Shown here one piece after another: positions 17,451 to 27,530 of a DNA stretch of 62,945 bases. The notes under the pieces were generated by a model. That model had not been told where the DNA came from, made no database searches, and saw only the letters and a list, made by a program, of their open reading frames with translations. Position 1 is the first letter of the stretch. Every line of letters starts with the position of its first letter. Source of the DNA: Nitrospiraceae bacterium (GTDB lineage Bacteria > Nitrospirota > Thermodesulfovibrionia > UBA6902); NCBI GenBank assembly GCA_020356065.1, contig CP070632.1:901077-964021 (forward strand), given 5' to 3'. The position numbers and the translations under genes were made by a program.

Positions 17451-19712
17451 ATGAAGGAACAGTACAACAGTCTCAAAACAGATCTGCTTGGTATTAATGA
17501 TTCGCTGTCTCTTCTGCTCTCCAAGGTTCAGGGGCAGCCGGATATTGCCGACCCCCGCTTTGATGAATGGAAAAACGCCTGCAGAGACATTAACCGGCAG
17601 ATAAGAGAGGAAGTTGTTCGTATTGCGGTGATCGGCTCGGTAAAATCAGGAAAGAGCACACTAGTTAACTCTATTTTTAAAGGTGATTACCTGAAAAGGG
17701 GTGCGGGCGTTGTCACATCAATAGTTACCCGTATCAGAAATGGGAAAAAGCTCAAGGCCGAGCTGTTTTTCAAGTCCTGGGAGGAAATTAATTCCGAGAT
17801 TCAGCAGGCCCTTGTCATGTTCCCTGCCTGGGAGAAACAAAATGAGGGAAAGAGTTTTGATATCAGACAGATCAGTAACCGTCAGATACTGCACAATGCT
17901 CTGGAGAGTTTAAGTGATGATCTCCAGATTATAGATGGTACACGCAATACAAACAGTGTACTGTTATCCCTGTATATAAAGGGGTACAGCAGGGTTGCAG
18001 AGATGATAACATCGGGCAGAGGGATTACAAAATTCAAAGGAAAACAGTTTGCCGAGCACCGGATATATGCCGGAGATGATGAGCTGGCCGTGTATCTGAA
18101 AGATATAGAACTTGAAATCAGTGGTAAGGACCTTGACAGTTCGGTAGAAATAGCGGACTGCCAGGGAAGCGACTCTCCCAATCCCATGCACCTGGCGATG
18201 ATACAGGACTATCTTCTGCAAACGCATTTTATCGTGTATGTAATCAGCAGTCGCACAGGAGTGCGACAGGCTGACATCCGCTTTCTTTCGATCATAAAAA
18301 AAATGGGAATGCTGGGGAACATAATTTTTGTTGTGAACACCGATTTCAGTGAGCATGAATCACTGTCTGATATGCAGGCAATCATAGCCAGGGTAAGACA
18401 GGAGCTGGCGCTTATTAAACCTGATCCTGAAATATATGCATTATCTGCCTTACTGAACCTGTTCAGGGCAATGTCTGACAGTTTGAAGAAAAAGGACAGC
18501 CTGCGTCTTGCCCAATGGATGGCTGAAGATGAAATGGTTGGTTTTTCCGACAGGGAAACTGAACGCTTTAACGATGCGCTGCAGGGAAAACTCACGCGTG
18601 ACAGATCAAACCTGCTGTTACACAATCATCTTGAACGCATGGATATAATTCTTAACGGAGTCGAGAGCTGGGCAGGGACGTACAAGGACCTTCTGGTACA
18701 GGACATGAACAGCGCATCAGAAGTCTTACAGAGGATGGAACGTCATCAGGAACGCATGGACCAGCTCAAATCCCTGATAAAAAATACTCTCGACGGTGCC
18801 AGAGATGACATCATGAAGGAATTAAAGAAAGATATTGACAGCTTCTTTAATGTCCCTTCAGAAGGAGTGCTCGGTCAGACAAGGGATTTTGTAGGAAAAT
18901 ATGACATTACGGTTGAGAAATATCTGGACCAGATAAATTCGGTGGGATTCTCTAATACCCTTTATCAGGTATTCCAGGAATTTAAACAGGCAATTGATAC
19001 GTTTATGACCAGGTCAATTACTCCTGAACTTGCCAGTTTTGCAGGTAAATCAGAAGCAAAAGTGAGAAAGAAATTTGAAACCGTTGCCAGATCATTTCAG
19101 TCAATGGTCTCTGATGACATGTATAACTTGAAAGCATCAATTAAAAACACTGATATTCAGGAAGAGAAGTTGTCCCTTTTCAACGAGAATCTGCTGGACC
19201 TCGATTCAATTAAGAGGATCTCGGGACTGAAACTCCCCTCATCGTCCACCACGTTGCAGTATTCGGCAAAGGTAAGGACAGAAGCCATAATGCGCCTCGG
19301 CCTTTATTCCCTGACAAAGTTTTTTAAGAAGGCATTCAAGAAACCGGTGAAACATGAAATGGAAGAACAGATGCGGGCCCTTGCTGACGGGTTTAAGCTG
19401 ATTAAGCAGGAAACCGAGAAGTCCATTGTTTTTCATTTCGAGAATTATCGGGAAAATTTAAAATTTCAGTATATTTCCAAACTGGTTGATGCGGCAACAG
19501 AGTATTTACGGCAGAGATTAATGGAGAGGTTCCGGTCCTATCATTCTGATATAAGCACTCTAGAGAAAGTCATGCAGAAAAAAGGGCAGGACAAGGAGTA
19601 TATGATAGAGTTCCTTGAGGGTATGGATGCTGATATTAAACGGTTAAAGGTAGTAATCGATATCAACAGGGGAAAACTTAAGTCAATCGGAAGTACGGTA
19701 AAAGCATCGTAG
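17451..19712 (+). CDS. Dynamin-like GTPase
   Basis: A 753-residue protein. The G domain has a P-loop (IGSVKSGKST, residues 61-70), the switch Thr region (GAGVVTSIVTRI), G3 (DCQGSDSP instead of DxxG) and G4 (FVVNTDFSE). A long helical region (about 400-750) with several coiled coils and a hydrophobic patch near 630 follows, as in bacterial dynamin-like proteins that remodel membranes. No transmembrane helix is obvious. The start at 17451 has a weak ribosome site. It stands 180 nt after the receiver gene, so it may have its own promoter. Confidence 0.82.
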   Translation: MKEQYNSLKTDLLGINDSLSLLLSKVQGQPDIADPRFDEWKNACRDINRQIREEVVRIAVIGSVKSGKSTLVNSIFKGDYLKRGAGVVTSIVTRIRNGKKLKAELFFKSWEEINSEIQQALVMFPAWEKQNEGKSFDIRQISNRQILHNALESLSDDLQIIDGTRNTNSVLLSLYIKGYSRVAEMITSGRGITKFKGKQFAEHRIYAGDDELAVYLKDIELEISGKDLDSSVEIADCQGSDSPNPMHLAMIQDYLLQTHFIVYVISSRTGVRQADIRFLSIIKKMGMLGNIIFVVNTDFSEHESLSDMQAIIARVRQELALIKPDPEIYALSALLNLFRAMSDSLKKKDSLRLAQWMAEDEMVGFSDRETERFNDALQGKLTRDRSNLLLHNHLERMDIILNGVESWAGTYKDLLVQDMNSASEVLQRMERHQERMDQLKSLIKNTLDGARDDIMKELKKDIDSFFNVPSEGVLGQTRDFVGKYDITVEKYLDQINSVGFSNTLYQVFQEFKQAIDTFMTRSITPELASFAGKSEAKVRKKFETVARSFQSMVSDDMYNLKASIKNTDIQEEKLSLFNENLLDLDSIKRISGLKLPSSSTTLQYSAKVRTEAIMRLGLYSLTKFFKKAFKKPVKHEMEEQMRALADGFKLIKQETEKSIVFHFENYRENLKFQYISKLVDAATEYLRQRLMERFRSYHSDISTLEKVMQKKGQDKEYMIEFLEGMDADIKRLKVVIDINRGKLKSIGSTVKAS

Positions 19713-19780
19713 ATGCGTGCTGATCATGTAAAGTTTATGTTTTACGTTCTATTGGATGGTGTGCTCACGTCAGGGGTGTT

Positions 19781-20089
19781 TCAGCAATTTTTGCATCTGT
19801 TAACAAAGTTGATGTACCCTCTGGAAGGTTCCAGTACCTTAACTCCCAGCCCGTCATAGAAATCTGATGATTTTGTCATCCTCATGACTTTGACATTGAC
19901 ATTTAATATGTCCTCTTGCAACGGGATAATCAACTCGATTTCGGAATCAAAGGGAAATCTCATTTCATCAGTACTGATGTACATGCCATCCTCGGACAGG
20001 TTCATTATGGTTCCGTTGTAGTGACTTTCACAGCATGAGAATCTGACATTGATATTTGCGGGTACTCTTTCGAAGGATCTTTTTTTCAT
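19781..20089 (-). CDS. PilZ-domain protein
   Basis: A 102-residue single PilZ domain. Both c-di-GMP motifs are present: RSFER (residues 4-8, RxxxR) and NLSEDGMYIS (D/NxSxxG, about 30-39). It should bind c-di-GMP and act through a partner. A weak convergent relation exists with the dynamin-like gene, 69 nt away. Confidence 0.88.
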   Translation of the reverse strand: MKKRSFERVPANINVRFSCCESHYNGTIMNLSEDGMYISTDEMRFPFDSEIELIIPLQEDILNVNVKVMRMTKSSDFYDGLGVKVLEPSRGYINFVNRCKNC

Positions 20090-20176
20090 GGAACCTGTCC
20101 TTCAGCTTTCACTAATGCTGCTACTGTTTATTAAAAACAAATGACTTCCGAAAAAATCATGACACAGGAAGCACTG

Positions 20177-20458
20177 CTACCTGTCAATTTTCTTATATGC
20201 TTTTACCCTTGAGGGAGTAAAAAAATTTCCGATAACAGGAAATAATGACCTGCACGTCTGTGCAAATCTCCTTGCCAATGTGTACTGGTCTGTTTCTTCG
20301 ATTTCCGAAGAAATCCGGAATGTGCGTGCAGAATGTGAGGGTCGGTTATTATTTGAGTATTCTCTGTATTCCTTAGAATAGTAATGCAGTTCAGAGCTGG
20401 AATTGATTCCGAGTTTCTTTAACTGGGCCTGAATTTCCTTTTTAGTCAGTTCTGCCAT
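20177..20458 (-). CDS. Hypothetical small basic protein
   Basis: A 93-residue protein that I do not recognise. The N-terminus (MAELTKKEIQAQLKKLGINSSSELHYYSKEY split as helix-turn-helix-like segments) could form a SAP-like helix pair, followed by a polar basic tail rich in Arg and Ser. It is probably cytoplasmic. It lies upstream of a PilZ gene on the same strand with an 87-nt gap. Confidence 0.5.
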   Translation of the reverse strand: MAELTKKEIQAQLKKLGINSSSELHYYSKEYREYSNNNRPSHSARTFRISSEIEETDQYTLARRFAQTCRSLFPVIGNFFTPSRVKAYKKIDR

Positions 20459-20754
20459 TACTAAATTAAGTGAATAGAATGAATACGACAGCCCTCTTCA
20501 TGATTAAAGAGTTCTCTATATTTACACAAGATATATAATATGTCAAGGATTATCTTACACTTTTTAACCGGCATAAATTGTTTTAAATTATTTGGACTGA
20601 TTGTTACTGAATACAGTAATTATCATTTCTAAACAATATGTTAGTTGAATATCCCCTTTACGAATTATTGTCTGAAAGAGAAATATGATAAATACATCTT
20701 AAATGATAGAATAAAGATGTTATTCATGATCATTATAAGAGAGGTCAATTCAGG

Positions 20755-21417
20755 ATGGATATAACACTGAATGAAATAGAAATTCGTATACTTGCCTGTC
20801 TCATCGAGAAAGCATATACCACACCTGATTATTATCCTTTGACATTAAATGCGCTCACAAACGCGTGCAATCAAAAATCCAACCGCAGCCCTGTTCTCTC
20901 ACTGGAAGAAACTTCAGTAGTCAGGGGACTTGATGAGCTGAGAAAGAAGGGACTGTCTGAAAAAATCCTCAAGGCAGACAGCAGGGTCCCCAAATATAAA
21001 CATCTTTTCACGAGCAAATTTGATCTGTCCCGAAGCCAGACCGCCGTGTTGTGTGAGCTTATGCTGCGTGGGCCGCAGACACTGGGAGAAATCAGAAGCC
21101 GCGCTGACAGAATGAACAGTTTTAAGGATCTGGGTGAAGTAGAAGAAATCCTGTCAGGTCTCATGACATCAGATAATCCAATGGTTGTAAAGCTTCCTCG
21201 CCGGGCAGGGCAGAAAGAGAACCGGTATATGCATCTTTTATCCGGTGAACCAGTAATACTCGAACAGGACCGGCAGGCAGCGGATGAGCCTTCCACTATT
21301 CAGGTTCAGGCTGAAAATGAGAGGATTAAAAAGCTGGAAGATCAAGTCACGTTATTGAGAAATGAGTTTGAAGCACTAAAGAAAGAGTTCACTGACCTGA
21401 AATCAGAGTTTGAATAA
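20755..21417 (+). CDS. YceH family protein (DUF480)
   Basis: A 220-residue protein. Two winged-helix repeats span about 3-170: LNEIEIRILACLIEKAYTTPDYYPLTLNAL is the characteristic DUF480 start, and SRSQTAVLCELMLRGPQTLGEIRSR opens the second repeat. The C-terminus is a short coiled coil with heptads (about 185-220). The family is conserved in Gram-negative bacteria without a firm function. A GAGAGG-like ribosome site is present. Confidence 0.9.
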   Translation: MDITLNEIEIRILACLIEKAYTTPDYYPLTLNALTNACNQKSNRSPVLSLEETSVVRGLDELRKKGLSEKILKADSRVPKYKHLFTSKFDLSRSQTAVLCELMLRGPQTLGEIRSRADRMNSFKDLGEVEEILSGLMTSDNPMVVKLPRRAGQKENRYMHLLSGEPVILEQDRQAADEPSTIQVQAENERIKKLEDQVTLLRNEFEALKKEFTDLKSEFE

Positions 21418-21462
21418 TGTCGATGTTTGCGTTTGAAATAATATTAAAAAATGCACCAGATA

Positions 21463-21825
21463 TTAAATAAGCTGCTGTCCCCTCATTTTTTTTAACCAGA
21501 GGTCATAAGCATACTGGAGAATCTCGTTTTTGTCTTCCCTGTCCATAGCCATAAGTCTAACACCCATGATAAATTTATCATCCACCCGTTTCTGCCATGC
21601 TACATCACAGACAGCCGTAGTAAATAAATCTTTCTCCGGCAGTTTTATCTTCAGTTCCGTTACTTCCTTAATGTTTGGAGCAATGGCATTTGATTCAAGA
21701 CAGAGTCCGGTGCGGGAAAAGTTAATGGTTTTACCCATTAAATATTTTTCTGCTGAGTTTGAGATTCTAAATTCTACGTCCAGAGGAATATCAAACCTCT
21801 TGAAACTCCTTCTTTCATCAAGCAT
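21463..21825 (-). CDS. PilZ-domain protein
   Basis: A 120-residue PilZ domain with RSFKR (residues 5-9) and NFSRTGLCLES (about 34-44), which together form the c-di-GMP site. It is related to, but distinct from, the PilZ protein at 19781. Convergent with yceH; the gap is 45 nt. Confidence 0.87.
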   Translation of the reverse strand: MLDERRSFKRFDIPLDVEFRISNSAEKYLMGKTINFSRTGLCLESNAIAPNIKEVTELKIKLPEKDLFTTAVCDVAWQKRVDDKFIMGVRLMAMDREDKNEILQYAYDLWLKKMRGQQLI

Positions 21826-21998
21826 GAATCCCCTCCATTCATAATAATGCTCAATTTAATTTACACTTGCTCCGGCACAATACTTCGATTATTATATATG
21901 AAGAAGTCAGGAAATAAAATAAAAATTTTTCGAACGCTAATAATCAAAGTATATCAGATTTTTTATAAAATTCAATTGCAACATGAAAGTGAGGACAG

Positions 21999-22451
21999 AT
22001 GCTGAAAAAAGGCGATAAGGCACCCGACTTTACTCTTCCTTCAGATGATGGAGGGAATTTTAAGCTGAGTGAGAACAGGAGAAAAAACATTGTCTTATAT
22101 TTCTATCCCAAAGACAATACCTCCGGTTGAATCAAGGAAGCGCAGGGCTTTGGATCAAAGCTCACCAGTTTTAAGAAGAAAAACGCTGCTGTAGTAGGAG
22201 TAAGCAGGGACAGCATCAAATCCCATCTCAGGTTCAGGGAGAAACTGGGAATTAAGTTTACCCTCCTGTCAGATGAAGATGAGACGGTTTGTAAACTCTA
22301 TGACGTATTAAAAGAAAAAAACATGTATGGTAAAAAGGTTATGGGAATCGAGCGAAGCACTTTTGTTATCGATGAAAAGGGCAGGATCAATACCATATTC
22401 CGGAAAGTTCAAATTGACGGTCATGCGGAAGACGTGCTGGCTGTTTTATGA
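21999..22451 (+). CDS. Selenocysteine peroxiredoxin (BCP/PrxQ family)
   Basis: The frame from the ATG at 21999 to the TGA at 22449-22451 codes for 150 residues if the in-frame UGA at 22128-22130 (codon 44) is read as selenocysteine. The peptide around it is [17 protein letters not shown], aligning with the BCP motif FYPKDxTPGCTxEAxxF, so Sec replaces the peroxidatic Cys. The rest ([24 protein letters not shown]-like [16 protein letters not shown]) is intact. The usual resolving Cys five residues on is Gln, so an external thiol must reduce it. The protein should detoxify peroxides in the cytoplasm. A standard caller would miss it. Confidence 0.88.
22145..22163 (+). promoter_or_regulatory. SECIS-like hairpin of the selenocysteine peroxiredoxin
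   Basis: GGGCTTT (22145-22151) pairs with AAAGCTC (22157-22163), one G-U pair, around the loop GGATC. The loop starts 21 nt after the UGA and begins with GG. This fits the bacterial SECIS rules as I know them (apical loop about 16-37 nt after UGA, G in the first two loop bases). Confidence 0.7.
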
Positions 22452-22672
22452 GACATAGTATGCTGGGGGCTTGGCCTGTCATGATCATTCAAAAGCCATA
22501 AGAAATACTCCTATAAGGGCGATGCATTCCATAACAGCTCATCTCTGTTGATAACCAGTAACATTATGTATCTATTGGCGACTAACGATTCGTCCCATTT
22601 GAACAACACGAATATCTGGATTTATTGACGTTCATTACGTTATTTATCATAATGGTGCATAGGATATAAAAG

Positions 22673-24358
22673 ATGAAATATTTACCCTCACAACTGATTT
22701 ACTTTTACCAGAACAAGACAATGAAAAAAAACCTGCGCAACCTGCGCACCTTCCTTTTTGTTATTGCCGTTACCATTTTAATGTACAGCATGCTCTTTCA
22801 TTTTATTATGGAGTATGAAGGAAGAAAGTTTTCATGGATAACCGGCTTTTACTGGACATTGACTGTAATGTCTACACTCGGTTTTGGTGATATTACCTTT
22901 ACAAGCGATCTGGGCCTCGTTTTTTCGATGATCGTACTTTTGTCAGGTATCATTTTCCTTCTGATCATGCTTCCCTTTACCTTTATCCGCTTTTTTTATG
23001 CGCCCTGGCTCGAGTCTCAGGCCCAGTCACGTACTCCGCGTGATCTGCCCGAAGGCACGAAAAACCACATTATCATGACAAACTACGAGCCTATTGCCAT
23101 GAGCCTCATAAAGAAGCTGACTCAGTACGGCTTGCAATATGTTGTTGCGGTACAGGATACGAAAACCGCATCAGAGCTGCTGGATATGAATATCAAGGTT
23201 GTTATCGGAGAACTTGATAAGCCCGAAACATACCTGAAATTGAGGGCAGAGCATGCCTCTCTCATTTTTGTGAATAATGATGACATGCTTAATACAAATA
23301 TTATTGCCACCATACGGGAAGTCTCGGATGCTGTCCCTGTTATTACCATTGCAAACGCATTTGATTCTATTGATATCCTTGAACTTGCGGGAGCTACGCA
23401 TGTCTATCAATTTACCCGGATGCTGGGCATTACTATGGCTCAGCATGCTCTCGGGGTGTCTGCACAGGCCAATATCGTGGGATCTCTCGGAGGTGTCCTT
23501 ATTGCTGAAGCCTATGCTGCCAGTACGCCATATGAAGGTAAGGAACTCTTAAAGAGCGGGCTTCGTGAGAAGACAGGTGTTATCGTAGTAGGAATCTGGC
23601 GGAGGGGAGTATTGGAAATCCCGAGGCCGCAGACAGTTATACAGCCGAACTCCATACTTCTGCTTGCAGGTTCGGAAGAACATTTCAGAAAATACGATGA
23701 CTTTGTAGGTAGTTCCCGGATCTTCACTGTTCCTGTTGTGATACTGGGAGGGGGCCGGGTGGGGCAGGCTGCGGCGGACACGCTGGAAGGGCTGGGAGTT
23801 GATTACCGTGTTGTGGAAAAGAACAGGGATATTATCAGAGATAACAGTAAATATATTCTGGGAGATGCAGCTGATATTCATGCACTGGAACGGGCCGGTA
23901 TTTCCTCGGAATCTCCTTCTGTGCTCATCACATCACACGATGATGACATAAATATTTACCTGACGATCTACTGCAGACAGTTACGGCCCAATATACAGAT
24001 AATCAGCAGGGCTACCCGGGACCGGAGTATCAGTAAACTTTACTCAGTAGGGGCTGACATTGTCATGTCATACGCGTCGATGGGGGCAAATAACATAATC
24101 AATATCCTCAAACCGGACGAGATACTAATGCTGGCTGAGGGATTAAATGTATTCAAGACGCGTATTCCCGGTGGATTAACAGGAAAATCACTTGCTGATT
24201 GTCAGATAAGAAGAAAAACAGGGTGTAATGTCATTGCAATTCGCTCCGGTGAATCTTTTAATATTAATCCTGATCCTACTGTTATGCTGAGGGAAGACGA
24301 AGAACTGATACTTATTGGCTCGGCCGAGGCGGAAAAAGAGTTTCAGAAAGTCTTTTAA
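22673..24358 (+). CDS. Potassium channel with tandem RCK (TrkA) domains
   Basis: A 561-residue protein. Two helices (about 24-46 and 78-100) flank a pore loop with the filter TLGFGD (about residues 65-70; the canonical form is TVGYGD). Two TrkA-N/RCK modules follow (about 120-240 and 350-460), the second with the Rossmann motif ILGGGRVGQAAADTL, each with a TrkA-C domain (about 275-345 and 480-560). It should form a ligand-gated K+ channel whose cytoplasmic ring binds nucleotides or Ca2+. The double-RCK layout resembles BK-type or GsuK-type channels. Confidence 0.88.
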   Translation: MKYLPSQLIYFYQNKTMKKNLRNLRTFLFVIAVTILMYSMLFHFIMEYEGRKFSWITGFYWTLTVMSTLGFGDITFTSDLGLVFSMIVLLSGIIFLLIMLPFTFIRFFYAPWLESQAQSRTPRDLPEGTKNHIIMTNYEPIAMSLIKKLTQYGLQYVVAVQDTKTASELLDMNIKVVIGELDKPETYLKLRAEHASLIFVNNDDMLNTNIIATIREVSDAVPVITIANAFDSIDILELAGATHVYQFTRMLGITMAQHALGVSAQANIVGSLGGVLIAEAYAASTPYEGKELLKSGLREKTGVIVVGIWRRGVLEIPRPQTVIQPNSILLLAGSEEHFRKYDDFVGSSRIFTVPVVILGGGRVGQAAADTLEGLGVDYRVVEKNRDIIRDNSKYILGDAADIHALERAGISSESPSVLITSHDDDINIYLTIYCRQLRPNIQIISRATRDRSISKLYSVGADIVMSYASMGANNIINILKPDEILMLAEGLNVFKTRIPGGLTGKSLADCQIRRKTGCNVIAIRSGESFNINPDPTVMLREDEELILIGSAEAEKEFQKVF

Positions 24359-24461
24359 AGGTCCTGACAGGTAAAACATGATTTCCATGTTCATTCATTC
24401 GATTAAAAAAATTTCATTTCTTGTGATGCTTGTGATGCTTTGATATACTGTTATAAATAAT

Positions 24462-27400
24462 ATGAATTTCCATAATTCATTTTCATACATACCGGTCTTT
24501 CTGATTCTGGTGCTGCTACTACTGGTGACTTCGCAGGGACATGCTGAGACAACTGCATATCCTGAGTGCCGGATTGACGTATCATTTGACATCAATGAAT
24601 CAAAAATAAACGGAGTCTCCCGGATAAGTCTTACCGCAGGGAAAAATGTGCTGTTTCGAAAAGGGCCGTTGAAGATTCTTTATATAAGGATCAATGATCT
24701 TGAGGCAGCATATGATCAAAGGCAGGAAATGTTCGAATTTACTCCTGATCGGGACGGGATGATTGAAATCGGATTTGAAGGGACTTTTGCGGATTCAGCT
24801 CCAGAGGACAGAAGAGATGGTATTGCCTCCAATGTCATAGATGGAAGGGGGATTTCTCTTACCGGGCTGTGGTACCCTGCATTGGAAGGACTGTGCAACT
24901 ACGCGCTGAAAGCCCAGTTGCCCCCAGGTTACAATGCTGTGTCAGAGGCTGAGGAGATATATCAATTACAGTCTGACACAGGTGCTGAATTTAATTTTAT
25001 TTTTCCCCATCCAGTTGACGGTATTAATCTCATAGCAACTGACAGATACAGGGTGGTTGAAGACAACTTTGCTGGAATCAATATTGCAGCATACTTTTTT
25101 AAGGAGGACCTGGGACTTGCAAGGGCTTATCTGGAATATTCGATACAGTATCTTGAGCTTTATGAAAAGCTGCTGGGCAAATACCCGTATAAACGGTTTT
25201 CAATTGTTGAGAATTTCCTGCCTACAGGATACTCAATGCCGACCTATACGCTGCTCGGCAGTTCTGTTGTGCGTCTCCCTTTTATTGTTGAGACCTCTCT
25301 GGGTCATGAGATACTGCATCAATGGTTCGGAAACCACGTGTATATAGATTATGAGAGGGGAAACTGGGCTGAGGGTCTGACAGCATATCTGTCCGACCAT
25401 TTATATAAGGAAAGAAAGGGTGAGGGCTGGGATTACAGAAAACAGATAATGATCGATTACGCCAGCTACGTTGGTCCGGACAATGACTTTCCTCTGAGAT
25501 CGTTTACAGGGCGATATGACCGCGGATCACGGTCTATAGGATACGGCAAGGCGGCCATGATGTTTCATATGCTCAGGAGGGATTTCGGTGATCAGGATTT
25601 TTTCAGCGCATTACAGGATTTCATAAGAGACAACCGGTACCGACGGGCCTCATGGCAGGAGCTGAGGAGTTCCTTTCAAGAATATTTTGAGGGCAATCTT
25701 CACGGTTTTTTTACCGAATGGCTGGACAGGACAGGAATGCCCGATCTTGACTTTGAAGATGTGGAAGTAACCCAGAGAGGAATAAAATATGAGCTGTCAT
25801 TTAATGTCAGCCAGAAAGACATAGTCTATGCTCTTGATATTCCTGTATCGATCTATATCGGCGATGCTGTCATAAAAAAGGCCGTCAGGATCGAAAGTGA
25901 AAATAAATCATATCAATTTGTTCTGCCTGATATGCCGGACAAAATTGTTTTTGATGAGGATTATGATGTGGGCAGGAAGATCAAGAATGAGGAATTTCCT
26001 CCTGTGATAGGAAGACTTCTGGGTGAAAAAAATCTCCTAATGGTTCTGCCCCAGTATGAAACCGAGATCTACAAAGCTGCCACAGACAAGTTCAGTGGAG
26101 ATGATGTAATTGTCAAGAATCCTGGCGATGTAAAAAACTCGGATATCAGGACCGCTTCAGTTGCCATCCTTGGGGAGAACAACCCTGTGATCAAAAGGAT
26201 ATTTGGAAGGGTTCCTCCGGTAGAAGCCGGATTTCATATAGCGGTCAGAAAAAATCCCTGGAACCAGGAGAAGGTAGTGGCAATAATCAATGGCATATCA
26301 GCTGAAGAAACAAACAGTGCATTCAGTAAAATTGTCCATTACGGAAAGTACAGCAGACTGACATTTAATAATGGTAAAAACATCAGTAAGGAAATTGAAC
26401 CGACTGACAGGGGGATTGTGTATGAACTCTACTCTGAACCCGAGGCACTGGACCTTTCTGCGATTAGCAGGCTTGGCAACGTTATTGAGAGTGTATCTGA
26501 CAAAAAAATAATTTATGTAGGTGAGATGCACGATGTGTTTGCCCATCATGCTGTTCAGCTGGACATCATTGCGGGGATTCACAAACAGAATGATAACATT
26601 GCGATAGGTATGGAAATGTTTCAGAGACAATACCAGTCGGTACTTGATGCGTATATTGCAGGCGAGATGGAGGAGAAGGAGTTTTTGAAGAGTGCTGAAT
26701 ACTTTAAACAATGGGGTTTTGATTATAACCTGTATAAACCGATCCTGGATTTTGCGAGGACGGAAGGTATTCCCGTGATTGCCCTGAATGCAAACAGGGA
26801 AATTGTAAAGAAAGTTTCTGCCGGTGGTATTGATTCTCTGAGTGATGAAGAGATGAAAGAGATTCCGGTAAGCATGGACTTTTCGGATGAAGAATACAGG
26901 GAGAGGCTGAAAGAAGTTTTTGAGCAGCATGAAGGTGATGAAGAAAGGGAATTTGACTACTTTTATGAGTCACAGATACTATGGGATGAAACAATGTCCA
27001 TGTCGATCAGCGAGTATCTTGAAAGGGAACCCGACAGACAGATTATCGTTATTGCAGGCAGGGGGCATCTGTCGTTCGGCTCCGGAATACCGAACAGGAC
27101 GTATGCCCGAACAGGGGAAAGATACGCTATCGTTCTGATTGACGCTGAAGTGGTAGAAGGGATAGCAGACTATATCGTATTCCCCAGTCCGGTCAAGGGG
27201 GCTGTTGCGCCAAGACTTATGGTATTTGTAAACATGGAGGAGATGGGATTTGAAATAACCGGGTTCCCTGATCATAGTGTATCTGAAAAATCAGGAATAA
27301 AAAAAGGCGACATTCTTATGACTCTTGATGATAATGAGATAAAGAGTATCAATGATTTAAAGGTCTATCTTCAATATAAAAACAAAGGGGATATTATCAG

Positions 27401-27530
27401 GCTTAAAGTGTTCAGGCCGGTAAAGCAGGAAGAGACAGACGGAGAAGAAGACAGGGACACTGAAGAAACAAAAGCCGGCGATATTGGAGAACTCGAGGGT
27501 GAAGAAATGGTGATTGATGTAACATTATAA
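24462..27530 (+). CDS. Exported M1 peptidase - ChaN - PDZ fusion protein
   Basis: A 1022-residue exported protein. A signal peptide (about 1-30, ending TSQGHAET) is followed by an M1-type aminopeptidase region with the zinc motif HEILH (282-286) and a downstream Glu (NWAEG, about 304), one residue closer than the usual 18-residue spacing. A ChaN/DUF399 (haem-binding, Tiki-related) domain spans about 665-900 (KIIYVGEMHD, EMFQRQYQ, AGRGHLSFGSGIP). A PDZ domain closes the protein (about 920-985; GIKKGDILMTLDDNEI), with an acidic tail. It may act on peptides or haem at the cell surface. No neighbour is clearly cotranscribed. Confidence 0.85.
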   Translation: MNFHNSFSYIPVFLILVLLLLVTSQGHAETTAYPECRIDVSFDINESKINGVSRISLTAGKNVLFRKGPLKILYIRINDLEAAYDQRQEMFEFTPDRDGMIEIGFEGTFADSAPEDRRDGIASNVIDGRGISLTGLWYPALEGLCNYALKAQLPPGYNAVSEAEEIYQLQSDTGAEFNFIFPHPVDGINLIATDRYRVVEDNFAGINIAAYFFKEDLGLARAYLEYSIQYLELYEKLLGKYPYKRFSIVENFLPTGYSMPTYTLLGSSVVRLPFIVETSLGHEILHQWFGNHVYIDYERGNWAEGLTAYLSDHLYKERKGEGWDYRKQIMIDYASYVGPDNDFPLRSFTGRYDRGSRSIGYGKAAMMFHMLRRDFGDQDFFSALQDFIRDNRYRRASWQELRSSFQEYFEGNLHGFFTEWLDRTGMPDLDFEDVEVTQRGIKYELSFNVSQKDIVYALDIPVSIYIGDAVIKKAVRIESENKSYQFVLPDMPDKIVFDEDYDVGRKIKNEEFPPVIGRLLGEKNLLMVLPQYETEIYKAATDKFSGDDVIVKNPGDVKNSDIRTASVAILGENNPVIKRIFGRVPPVEAGFHIAVRKNPWNQEKVVAIINGISAEETNSAFSKIVHYGKYSRLTFNNGKNISKEIEPTDRGIVYELYSEPEALDLSAISRLGNVIESVSDKKIIYVGEMHDVFAHHAVQLDIIAGIHKQNDNIAIGMEMFQRQYQSVLDAYIAGEMEEKEFLKSAEYFKQWGFDYNLYKPILDFARTEGIPVIALNANREIVKKVSAGGIDSLSDEEMKEIPVSMDFSDEEYRERLKEVFEQHEGDEEREFDYFYESQILWDETMSMSISEYLEREPDRQIIVIAGRGHLSFGSGIPNRTYARTGERYAIVLIDAEVVEGIADYIVFPSPVKGAVAPRLMVFVNMEEMGFEITGFPDHSVSEKSGIKKGDILMTLDDNEIKSINDLKVYLQYKNKGDIIRLKVFRPVKQEETDGEEDRDTEETKAGDIGELEGEEMVIDVTL

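Noticed and set aside
22128-22130. Truncated peroxiredoxin ending at UGA
   Set aside because: The downstream 106 codons remain in frame and match the family to its end, and the UGA is at the catalytic Cys.
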